Shown: positions 7,234-13,508 of the stretch, in pieces
Layout of the letters: the number at the start of each line of letters is the position of its first letter
Numbering within the stretch: the first letter of the stretch is position 1
Assembly (NCBI GenBank): GCA_041481445.1
Contig: JBGPBV010000178.1
Coordinates: forward strand, 1 to 13,508
Direction of reading: 5' to 3'
Length of the DNA stretch: 13,508 nucleotides
DNA from: AA29 sp041481445
GTDB lineage: Bacteria > Acidobacteriota > Vicinamibacteria > Fen-336
Notes under the pieces: generated by a model
Seen by the model: the letters and a program-made list of their open reading frames with translations, nothing else
The model's database searches: none
What the model was told of the DNA's origin: nothing
Position numbers and translations under genes: made by a program

Positions 7234-8304
7234 CTACTCGAAACCGAGCCGGCGCGCGAGCCCCGGGTTGCCCTTCCTCCGCCAGATCCACGCGTCGAGC
7301 ACGTAGTGGGTCGACTGGGGCAGCGCGAGCAGGGGAACGAGAAGGGCCAGGGCGGCCGCGGAGAGGGTGACGTCGGGCCCGGGGAAGAGCCCGCTGCGCT
7401 CGTGCCAGACGAGACGGTCCCAGCCCCACTCCTCGAGCCAGGCCGCGAGCACGAGCGAGGCGAGGAACACCGGCCAGGCTCCGGCCCGGAAGACGCGCCC
7501 CAGCGCGCCCGCCGCCCCGCGGAAGCGGCCGGCGCCGTAGCGCCAGACCAGGGCGAGATAGGGGATGCCGTGCACGAGCACGTTCGTCACCGTGAACGCG
7601 TAGTCCGAGTCGAGCACCACGATGCCGACGTACCAGACGAGCCACGTCGTCGCGATCACGAGGTCCTTGCCCGGGCTCACCGGCCGGCGGCGCGCGCGCA
7701 GCCAGACCTGCCGCGCGACGTAGGCGGCCGTGATCAGCAGGTGGACGGGCAGGAGCGTCGAGGCGGCCGAGGTGGGGAGGCCGGGGATGAAGTCGCCCTC
7801 GATGAACCACTCGAACTCGCGGGGCAGATGGGCGTGCCACCACAGGACGGGGTACACGGTCGCGCTGTAGATGGCGGCGTCGTCGAGGACGCGGTCGAGC
7901 CTCGACGAGGACCCCAGCCGCCGGCGGTAGAGCGCGACCCACCCGTACTGCTGCCGGATGAAGTGGAACACCGCCGTGTAGGCCAGCACGCGCCAGAAGA
8001 GGCCGGCGGAGGTCGCGTAGAGGAGGACGCCGGCCGCGTAGGCGAAGAGCGGCACGCCCGCGTAGAGGCCCGGCCGCCGCCGCCGCTCCTCGGGATCGAG
8101 GTACACGCGATAGGCGGTGGCCCAGACGTGCGCCACGTCGACGGCGAGGACGGTGGCGACCCAGGCCCAGGGCGGGGTCACGGCGCTGAGGGTGTCCGAG
8201 GCCGCGCCCCAGGCCAGGAGCCCGAAGGCCAGCAGGGCCGACCCGCCGAACACCGACAGGTCCCAGGAGGGGGAGACGAGCCAGCGGCCGCGCGCCCCGC
8301 TCAC
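7234..8304 (-). CDS. Histidine-rich polytopic membrane protein of unknown function
   Basis: A 356-residue integral membrane protein with about eight to ten hydrophobic segments and no signal peptide. I do not recognise a named family. Conserved-looking polar residues sit in or next to the membrane segments: DVAHVWATAY (His59), FHFIRQQYGWVALY (His114, Gln118-119), WWHAH (His157, His159), LVHGIPY (His245) and STHYVLDAWIWRR (His333). Such an array could bind metal or heme, as in membrane desaturases, hydroxylases or Brp/Blh-type enzymes; that is analogy only. The GTG at 8304 overlaps the flavoenzyme stop by four bases (GTGA) and has a GGAG 5 nt upstream (8313-8310), indicating translational coupling. 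The frame is open upstream to 9594, but that part is a shadow of the flavoenzyme. The permease follows after 10 bp. Existence of the gene is firm; function is unknown. Confidence 0.9.
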   Translation of the reverse strand: MSGARGRWLVSPSWDLSVFGGSALLAFGLLAWGAASDTLSAVTPPWAWVATVLAVDVAHVWATAYRVYLDPEERRRRPGLYAGVPLFAYAAGVLLYATSAGLFWRVLAYTAVFHFIRQQYGWVALYRRRLGSSSRLDRVLDDAAIYSATVYPVLWWHAHLPREFEWFIEGDFIPGLPTSAASTLLPVHLLITAAYVARQVWLRARRRPVSPGKDLVIATTWLVWYVGIVVLDSDYAFTVTNVLVHGIPYLALVWRYGAGRFRGAAGALGRVFRAGAWPVFLASLVLAAWLEEWGWDRLVWHERSGLFPGPDVTLSAAALALLVPLLALPQSTHYVLDAWIWRRKGNPGLARRLGFE

Positions 8305-9923
8305 GCCAGCTCCGGCGGCCCGGGCCGTCCTTCGTCGCGCAGGATCTCGAGGGCGGCCTGCAGGCCCCAGTGCTGCGCCTCCTCGAACAGGGCCATGCCC
8401 GACAGGTCGGTGTGCGCGAAGCGCAGCCGTCCGAGCGGCCGGGCCGACGCGGCCAGGGCCTCGCTCCACATGAAGGAGGGGCGCGGGCGCACCATCGCGT
8501 GTCCCCAGAGGTACACGTCCACGTTCTCGACGAGGTCCCGCAGGCCGGGATGGGCGCGCGAGAGGTCGGCCAGGATCCGCTCCACCCATTGGTCCCACGT
8601 GGTGGCCAGCATCTTCCGGCGGGCCACCCGCGCGTCGTCGTCCACGAAGGGGAGATAGTACGTGAGGACGGTGGGTCCGAAGTCGCGGCCGGACTGGTGC
8701 GTGGCCACGACGTAGCCGAGGGAGTCGCTGTCGTAGAGGACGTTGTCCCAGGCCAGGGGGAACCCGCGCGAGGACGGGCGGTCGCGCAGCCGCAGGTTGG
8801 CCACCATCCAGGCGCCGTAGGCCGTCTCCGCCAGGTGCGCGGGCGGCGCCTCGCGCCAGGGCGCGATGACGTGCGCGGCCAGGAAACGGGGCAGGGCGAA
8901 CACGGCGTGCCGCGCGTGCAGGCCGGAGGTCCCCCCCTGCCGTGCGTCGTACCAGGTGACGTCGACGCCCTTCTCGTGCGGCCTCACGTCGGTGACGACG
9001 GCGCCGGTCTGGACACGCGGCCCCGCGCGCCGCGCCATCTGCGCGACCAGCCGGCCGTTGCCTTCGGGCCAGGTGAGGAAATCGGCGGGCTGGCCGTCGC
9101 CGGCGAGTCGGGCCGCGAAGTAGTGCACGCCCGCCCAGGCGGAGGTCTGGGCCAGGGTGGCGCCGAAGTCGTCGCGGCATCCGTACTCGACGAGCCAGCG
9201 CAGCCGCCGCGAGGTCCACCCGTGGGCGTCCAGGTAGGCGGCCATCGAGAGACGATCGAGGGCGCGCACCTCTTCGTCGTCCGAGCCCCGGGCGCGCGGC
9301 AGGTCGAAGGCGCGCCGGCCGCGGGCGTCGCGGCGGAGCGACCAGCGCCGCATCTCCGCCTCGAAGGCGCGCAGCTCCTCGAGGTCGCGCGGGGTGGCGC
9401 CCGCCCGCGGGTAGAGGCCCTCGTACCATTCGCCGCGGAAGAAGAGGCGCTCCTGCGGGTCGCGGCAGAGGACGTCCTCCGCGTAGACGGGACGGCCGGC
9501 CGCGTCGCGCCCCGCGACCGCGCCCACCTCGTCGAGGAGGGCGACGAGCGCGCGATTGCCGGGATCGGGCACGGGCACGTAGTGCGCTCCCCACGGGTAG
9601 GGCGTGAGGGCATCCCGTCCCGAGCGCGCGGTGCCGCCGGGGGTGTCCTCCAGCTCCAGGACCACGAAGTCACCGAGCCCGGCGCGGTCCAGGGTCCAGG
9701 CCGCGGAGAGTCCGGCCACGCCTCCACCGACGACGGCGACGGTCACGTCGCGCCAGGAGGACGGGGCGGGCCGGAAGCCGTCGCGCACGCGGTGCCCCCG
9801 GTCGTGAGCGCCCCCCACCACGGCTCCGGTGATCGGGCGCGGCCGGGGCCGCGCGCAGCCCGCGATCCCGGCGCCGGCGGCGCCGGCCAGCCCGCGGAGG
9901 AGGTCCCGGCGCGAGAGCGGCAT
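8301..9923 (-). CDS. Tat-exported lipoprotein FAD-dependent amine-oxidase-like oxidoreductase
   Basis: A 540-residue flavoenzyme. The N-terminus has a twin-arginine motif SRRDLLR (residues 4-10), an Ala/Gly-rich hydrophobic stretch and a lipobox IAGC, predicting lipidation at Cys23 and export in folded form. A Rossmann FAD-binding motif VVGGGVAG (64-71) is followed by acidic Glu90/Glu92 and the GG pair of the DTPGGTA segment. PWGAHYVPVP at 110-119 looks like a family signature. The C-terminal FAD motif is FAHTDLSG...FEEAQHWGLQAALEIL (502-528), typical of the amine-oxidase/phytoene-desaturase superfamily. The substrate is unknown. ATG 9923 is the first start giving an intact Tat signal. It has no clear Shine-Dalgarno, but a TAGAAT hexamer (9938-9933) ends 9 nt upstream, which suggests a near-leaderless transcript. 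It is the first gene of the minus-strand operon and is coupled to the histidine-rich membrane protein. Confidence 0.93.
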   Translation of the reverse strand: MPLSRRDLLRGLAGAAGAGIAGCARPRPRPITGAVVGGAHDRGHRVRDGFRPAPSSWRDVTVAVVGGGVAGLSAAWTLDRAGLGDFVVLELEDTPGGTARSGRDALTPYPWGAHYVPVPDPGNRALVALLDEVGAVAGRDAAGRPVYAEDVLCRDPQERLFFRGEWYEGLYPRAGATPRDLEELRAFEAEMRRWSLRRDARGRRAFDLPRARGSDDEEVRALDRLSMAAYLDAHGWTSRRLRWLVEYGCRDDFGATLAQTSAWAGVHYFAARLAGDGQPADFLTWPEGNGRLVAQMARRAGPRVQTGAVVTDVRPHEKGVDVTWYDARQGGTSGLHARHAVFALPRFLAAHVIAPWREAPPAHLAETAYGAWMVANLRLRDRPSSRGFPLAWDNVLYDSDSLGYVVATHQSGRDFGPTVLTYYLPFVDDDARVARRKMLATTWDQWVERILADLSRAHPGLRDLVENVDVYLWGHAMVRPRPSFMWSEALAASARPLGRLRFAHTDLSGMALFEEAQHWGLQAALEILRDEGRPGPPELA

Positions 9924-9932
9924 GGACGTGTG

Positions 9933-9938
9933 ATTCTA
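9933..9938 (-). promoter_or_regulatory. -10-like TAGAAT close to the flavoenzyme start
   Basis: Read on the minus strand, 9938-9933 is TAGAAT (5 of 6 matches to TATAAT), ending 9 nt before the ATG at 9923. Transcription would start at or within a few bases of the start codon, a leaderless or near-leaderless arrangement that fits the missing Shine-Dalgarno. No -35 match lies 17 bp upstream. Confidence 0.45.
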
Positions 9939-9960
9939 ACGGCGGCCCGCCGCCCGCCGC

Positions 9961-9989
9961 TTGACCACCCCGGGGGCCGGGCTTAGCAT
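9961..9989 (+). promoter_or_regulatory. Sigma-70-type promoter of the MoxR operon
   Basis: TTGACC at 9961-9966 (5 of 6 matches to the -35 consensus), a 17-bp spacer, and TAGCAT at 9984-9989 (keeping the key first T, second A and last T of the -10). A start near 9996 would leave a leader of about 15 nt before the ATG at 10011. The 87-bp gap is shared with the divergent flavoenzyme promoter. Confidence 0.6.
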
Positions 9990-10010
9990 CCGGGTCTCTC
10001 GGCGAGCTCC

Positions 10011-10964
10011 ATGGCTGTCACTGCGCTCGTTCCACATCCGCGCGACATCGTCTCCGGGCTCCAGGACCAGCTCGGCAAGGTGATCCTCGGCAAGCCGGCC
10101 GTCATCCGCGACCTCCTCACCGCCCTCATCGGAGGCGGGCACATCCTGATGGAGGACGTGCCCGGGGTAGGGAAGACGACCCTGGCCAAGGCCCTGGCCC
10201 GCGCGTTCGACGCGGAGTTCAAGCGCGTCCAGTTCACGCCCGACCTCCTGCCGAGCGACATCCTGGGCTCGTCCGTGTACAGCCCGCGCGACGGGACGTT
10301 CACGTTCAAGCCGGGCCCGATCTTCGCGAACATCCTCCTGGCCGACGAGATCAACCGCGCCTCTCCGCGCACGCAGTCGAGCCTGCTGGAGGCGATGAGC
10401 GAGCGCCAGGCCTCCATCGACGGCACCACGCATCCGCTGCCCGCGCCGTTCCTGGTGATCGCGACCCAGAACCCGATCGAGTTCCACGGGACCTACCCCC
10501 TGCCGGAGGCCCAGCTCGACCGCTTCGCGATGCGCATCAACCTCGGCTACCCGGACAAGGAGCGCGAGGTCGACGTGCTCTTCAGCCAGCTCCACCATCA
10601 CCCGCTCGACGACGTGCAGCGCGTGGTGGACGCGGCCTCCGTGCTGGCGGTGCAGGAGGCGGTGCGGGCGGTGCGCGTGGAGCGCGTCATCGCCCGCTAC
10701 CTCGTCTCCCTGGCCGACGCCAGCCGGAGCCACCCTTCGGTCAAGATGGGCTGCTCGCCGCGCGGGACCCTGATCCTGTTCCGGATGGCTCAGTCGCGCG
10801 CGTTCCTGGAGGGCCGCGACTACGTGGTGCCCGAAGACGTCAAGGCCGTCGCCCTGCCCACCCTCGCCCACCGCCTGGCCCTCGACACCAAGGCCAAGTA
10901 CTCCGGCGTCCAGAAGGAGGACGTCGTGCGGGAGCTCCTGGACTCCGTCCCCGTGGGGGACTGA
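10011..10964 (+). CDS. MoxR-family AAA+ ATPase
   Basis: A 317-residue AAA+ ATPase of usual MoxR length. Walker A is EDVPGVGKTT (48-57, Lys55), with Asp49 where the family more often has Gly. Walker B is ILLADEIN (108-115, Asp112-Glu113). The sensor-1 region is ATQNP (Asn154), followed by a Pro-rich signature TYPLPEAQLDRF with candidate arginine finger Arg171. The C-terminal part (about 230-310) is the AAA lid domain. MoxR proteins are chaperone-like and often act with VWA or DUF58 partners in assembling metal centres or envelope functions (family knowledge). Here the gene leads a three-gene operon with DUF58 and transglutaminase proteins, the common conserved cluster. The start has only a weak GGCGAG upstream but a good promoter at 9961-9989. 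Confidence is high; the client is unknown. Confidence 0.97.
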   Translation: MAVTALVPHPRDIVSGLQDQLGKVILGKPAVIRDLLTALIGGGHILMEDVPGVGKTTLAKALARAFDAEFKRVQFTPDLLPSDILGSSVYSPRDGTFTFKPGPIFANILLADEINRASPRTQSSLLEAMSERQASIDGTTHPLPAPFLVIATQNPIEFHGTYPLPEAQLDRFAMRINLGYPDKEREVDVLFSQLHHHPLDDVQRVVDAASVLAVQEAVRAVRVERVIARYLVSLADASRSHPSVKMGCSPRGTLILFRMAQSRAFLEGRDYVVPEDVKAVALPTLAHRLALDTKAKYSGVQKEDVVRELLDSVPVGD

Positions 10965-10970
10965 TCCCCC
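10955..10970 (+). promoter_or_regulatory. Small stem-loop enclosing the MoxR stop and the DUF58 ribosome-binding site
   Basis: GGGGG at 10955-10959 pairs with CCCCC at 10966-10970 around a 6-nt loop ACTGAT that contains the MoxR stop TGA. The stem abuts the GTG at 10971, and its G-run is the only candidate Shine-Dalgarno. A ribosome terminating on MoxR would melt it, coupling translation of the two genes. This is inference from sequence. Confidence 0.4.
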
Positions 10971-12287
10971 GTGGCCGCGCGCCCGCCCCGCCCCCTGCGT
11001 GCGATCCCCGTGGTGGGGGCGCTCGTGCGGGGGTACGAGGAGCGCCTCACCGTGCGCGGGCGGTACGTGTTGTGGGCCGCCCTCGCCCTCGGCCTCATGG
11101 GGGCGGACACCCGGCGCAGCCAGGTGTACGTCCTGTTCGCGGTGGCGGCGGGAGCGCTGATGGCCGCCCTCCTGCTCACGGCGCTCAGGCGTCCGGGGGC
11201 GCGCCTGGAGTGCGCGCTGCCCGCGCGGGCGACCGCGCTCGTCCCCCTCGTCCTCCGCGCGCGGGTGTGGGCGGAGGGCCGGGCGCGCGACCACCTGCGC
11301 CTGTCCTTCCCGCGCCCGGTGCGGTGGGGCAGCAGCATCTCCATCCAGCCGCGCGAGACGCTGCTGGCGGCCGTGCCCGACGCGCCGACCGAGGCCCGCG
11401 TCGAGCTGCGCGCGCTGCGGAGGGGACGGTACGTCCTGCGCACGCCGACCCTCCGCGGCACCGATCCCCTCGCCCTCGCCGCCGGCCGCGCCCCCCGCGG
11501 CCGCGAGCACGTGCTGCTCGTCTACCCGCGGTTCTACACCCTCGAGGAGCTCGCCCTGCCCGCCGGCCGCCGCTACCAGCCGGGCGGCATCCCGCTCTCC
11601 TCGAGCACCGGCGACGCCATCGAGTTCGTGGGCACCCGCGAGTACCGCGAGGGCGATCCCGTCCGCAACATCCACTGGCGGTCCTGGGCCCGGCGGGGGG
11701 AGCCGGTGGTGAAGGAGTACCAGGAGGAGTACTTCGCGCGCATCGCCCTCATCCTGGACACGTTCGCCCCCGCCCGTCCGAGCCCGGCCGAGGAGCGCTC
11801 CTTCGAGGCCGCCATCTCCGTGCTCGCCTCCATCGCCGACCACTACAGCCGCAGCGACTTCGTGGTGGACATCCTGGCCGCCGGACCCGAGGTCTACGAG
11901 GTGAGCGCCGGGCGCAGCCTGGCCTACCTCGACAACATCCTCGACGTGCTCGCCTCTCTCGAGCCCTGCCCGGACGCCCCCTTCGCCGCGATCGGCCCCG
12001 CCCTCTTCGAGAAGCTCGCGCGCATCACCACCGTGGTGGCCGTCCTCCAGGACTGGGACGACAACCGCGAGCGCTTCCTGCGCGAGGTCAAGGCCCTGGG
12101 CACCGCGGTGCAGGTCATCGTCGTGCACGAGGGGCCGACCACGCGGGGCTGGCAGCACCTGGGGTCCGAGCTCGGCGACATCCTGCTGATGACGCCCGCG
12201 GACGTGGACCGCCGGATCGCCGCCAGCGCCCTCTCCCCGCGCGCCCAGGAGGCCCGGGGTCCCGCGCCGGAGGCCCGCCGTGCCTGA
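10971..12287 (+). CDS. DUF58 domain protein (MoxR partner)
   Basis: A 438-residue protein with two transmembrane helices near residues 31-47 and 52-71, then a long soluble part. The DUF58 signature lies at about 218-252: EFVGTREYREGDPVRNIHWR followed by a conserved basic and acidic stretch ending VVKEYQEE. After it comes a VWA-like fold beginning IALILDTFAP (258-267). The expected MIDAS DxSxS reads D-T-F-A-P, so metal binding by that site is doubtful. DUF58 proteins commonly follow a MoxR ATPase and are thought to be its membrane-linked partners (family knowledge; exact role unknown). The GTG start at 10971 is 6 nt after the MoxR stop. The C-terminus is Ala/Arg/Pro-rich, and its last 8 nt overlap the next gene, so the three genes are very probably co-transcribed and coupled. 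Confidence 0.95.
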   Translation: MAARPPRPLRAIPVVGALVRGYEERLTVRGRYVLWAALALGLMGADTRRSQVYVLFAVAAGALMAALLLTALRRPGARLECALPARATALVPLVLRARVWAEGRARDHLRLSFPRPVRWGSSISIQPRETLLAAVPDAPTEARVELRALRRGRYVLRTPTLRGTDPLALAAGRAPRGREHVLLVYPRFYTLEELALPAGRRYQPGGIPLSSSTGDAIEFVGTREYREGDPVRNIHWRSWARRGEPVVKEYQEEYFARIALILDTFAPARPSPAEERSFEAAISVLASIADHYSRSDFVVDILAAGPEVYEVSAGRSLAYLDNILDVLASLEPCPDAPFAAIGPALFEKLARITTVVAVLQDWDDNRERFLREVKALGTAVQVIVVHEGPTTRGWQHLGSELGDILLMTPADVDRRIAASALSPRAQEARGPAPEARRA

Positions 12288-13508
12288 TCCCGCCGCGGCC
12301 AACCCCTGGGCGCCCGTGCCCGGCCGGCCGACCCGCACCGAGCACGCGCTGGTGGCGGCGCTCTCCGCGGTCGCGATCGGGGGGTTCGCCTGGGCCCACG
12401 CCGCGGGCCTGGCCCTGCTGGGGCTGGTCCCGGTGGCGCTCTCGCTCGCGTGGCGGCCGGGCCACGTCCACCGGTGGATCGCGCGCATCGCGGGCGGGGC
12501 CTGCCGCGTGGCCCTGGCCTCCGTGTTCCTCATGCGCGCGGGCCTCACCCTGTACCCCGTGATCGACGACGACCGCGTGGCCGACATGGCCCTCATCGTC
12601 GGCTCCATCGTGGTGCCCCTCCTGGCCATGGCCGTGCTCGGCACCCGCATCTGGCGCCCGGCGCTGGCCGCCGTGCCCCTCGCGATCGCCCTCGTCGTCG
12701 TCACCAGCTTCGATCCGGGCGCGAGCGTCCGCGGGCTGCAGGTGGCCGGGGCCCTGCTCGTGTTCGCCTACCTGGCGGTGGCGCTGCCGCGCCTGGAGCC
12801 TCCGGCGGGCGGGCGGCGCGCCTGGGCCCGTGGGGCGGCGCTCTTGGCCTTCGCGGCCGCCGCGGGGGGCCTGGCCGTGGTCCTCGCCTACGTGCTGCCG
12901 TGGGCGCAGCCGCACGTGGAGGACGCGGCCGCGCGCCTCCTCAACCCGACCTTCCCGGTCGCCCAGGCCGGCTTCTCCGCGAACTCGCGGCTGGGCGACA
13001 TCGAGCGCCTCGCCCTCTCGCGCTCGGTGGTCCTCCGCGTCTGGACGCCGTTCCCGCGCAAGCTGCGCGGCCGTGTGCTGACGGAGTTCGACGGGCGGGC
13101 GTGGAAGGCGCCGCGCCCGGGCTGGCGCGACCTGCCCCCCGCGCCGCCCGACGCCCTGCCCCCCGACCTCGGACGCTGGCTCGGGGCGCTGCCCGGCTCC
13201 TCGTTCGGCGACGCCGGCGCCGCCAGCCGGCCGGAAGCGGTGCGGACGCGGGTGACGCAGGCGGTCGTGGTGGCGGACACCCTCTTCGCGCCGGCGGGGG
13301 TGGCGGTGGCGCGCGTCGTCTCTCCGCGATTGCGGTCGGACCGCTTCGACGTGCTGGAGGCTCCGGGCGACCCTGTCGGGGCCTACGCCCTCGTGCACGC
13401 GCCGTACTCGGCGTCGGGGAAGGACGACGGCGGCGCGGAGACCCTGTCCGTGCCGGCGGAGACCGATCCACGCCTGCGGGCGCTGGCGGAGACGCTGGCC
13501 GCCGGCGA
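12280..13508 (+). CDS. TgpA/DUF3488-type transglutaminase-like membrane protein (partial, cut by window end)
   Basis: The frame opens at GTG 12280 and stays open to the last base, giving 409 codons without a stop. GGAGG at 12269-12273, six nt upstream, supports the start, which overlaps the DUF58 stop by 8 nt. About six or seven hydrophobic segments fill residues 24-205 (one near 104-120 and the last about 184-205). An extracytoplasmic region follows with the family signature LRGRVLTEFDGRAWKA (262-277), preceded by SRLGDIERLALSRSVVLRVW. PAETDPRLRALAETLA at the end matches the helix before the transglutaminase core of this family, so the catalytic Cys-His-Asp domain should lie just beyond the window. 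It is third in the MoxR-DUF58-transglutaminase operon, a typical order. In related bacteria TgpA is a membrane transglutaminase with a periplasmic catalytic domain (family knowledge). Its activity cannot be judged here. Confidence 0.9.
   Translation, partial: MPDPAAANPWAPVPGRPTRTEHALVAALSAVAIGGFAWAHAAGLALLGLVPVALSLAWRPGHVHRWIARIAGGACRVALASVFLMRAGLTLYPVIDDDRVADMALIVGSIVVPLLAMAVLGTRIWRPALAAVPLAIALVVVTSFDPGASVRGLQVAGALLVFAYLAVALPRLEPPAGGRRAWARGAALLAFAAAAGGLAVVLAYVLPWAQPHVEDAAARLLNPTFPVAQAGFSANSRLGDIERLALSRSVVLRVWTPFPRKLRGRVLTEFDGRAWKAPRPGWRDLPPAPPDALPPDLGRWLGALPGSSFGDAGAASRPEAVRTRVTQAVVVADTLFAPAGVAVARVVSPRLRSDRFDVLEAPGDPVGAYALVHAPYSASGKDDGGAETLSVPAETDPRLRALAETLAAG

Noticed and set aside
7234..8304. 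Calling the membrane protein a Brp/Blh beta-carotene dioxygenase or fatty-acid desaturase
   Set aside because: The histidine-rich polytopic layout is reminiscent, but the spacing of histidines does not give the canonical desaturase HxxxH/HxxHH boxes and I cannot confirm Brp/Blh signatures.
8305..9594. N-terminal extension of the histidine-rich membrane protein frame
   Set aside because: It overlaps the flavoenzyme in another frame and reads as Arg/Ala/Pro shadow. The GTG at 8304 with GGAG is the sensible start.
9936..12704. A 922-codon minus-strand open frame across the MoxR-DUF58 operon
   Set aside because: It is antisense to three overlapping recognised genes and rich in Arg, Ala, Gly and Glu without any motif; a codon-bias shadow.
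12115..13398. A 427-codon minus-strand frame opposite the transglutaminase-like gene
   Set aside because: The plus-strand frame from 12280 has a Shine-Dalgarno, transmembrane segments and family signatures; the minus frame has none.

Overview
The window is GC-rich bacterial chromosomal DNA with tight gene packing. An Oar-like TonB-dependent receptor with an N-terminal carboxypeptidase-regulatory domain sits near a large MacB/FtsX-type 'orphan' permease of the ADOP kind, and a MoxR-DUF58-transglutaminase operon follows. Together these suggest an Acidobacteriota-like organism, possibly an uncultivated soil or sediment lineage. That assignment is inference from gene families and composition; there is no rRNA or other phylogenetic marker here.

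Layout. (1) Positions 1-316 are a lower-GC leader with a strong sigma-54-like -24/-12 element (210-225) and upstream inverted repeats. It precedes a 990-aa outer-membrane TonB-dependent receptor (317-3289, +). (2) A 14-bp perfect hairpin separates the receptor from a convergent response regulator (3410-4066, -) that has an intact receiver domain and a PilZ-like C-terminal domain. (3) A divergent 82-bp intergenic region with a 9-bp inverted repeat leads into a cytoplasmic YedY/sulfite-oxidase-fold molybdoenzyme (4149-4784, +). (4) A three-gene minus-strand operon reads from 9923 down to 4797. It encodes a Tat-exported lipoprotein flavoenzyme, a histidine-rich multipass membrane protein whose start overlaps the flavoenzyme stop by 4 bp (GTGA), and the ADOP-type permease. 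(5) An 87-bp bidirectional promoter region with a good TTGACC-17-TAGCAT promoter drives a plus-strand operon: MoxR AAA+ ATPase, DUF58 protein and a TgpA/DUF3488-type transglutaminase membrane protein. The last of these is cut by the window end.

How the genes may work together. The MoxR-DUF58-transglutaminase trio is a classic conserved cluster in which the ATPase is thought to act on partner proteins at the membrane. The flavoenzyme and the polytopic histidine-rich protein are translationally coupled and probably act on the same extracytoplasmic or membrane substrate, which I cannot identify. This pair is the best candidate in the window for an undescribed system. The receptor, response regulator and molybdoenzyme look like independent units. 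No tRNA, rRNA, CRISPR array, insertion sequence or phage gene was seen.
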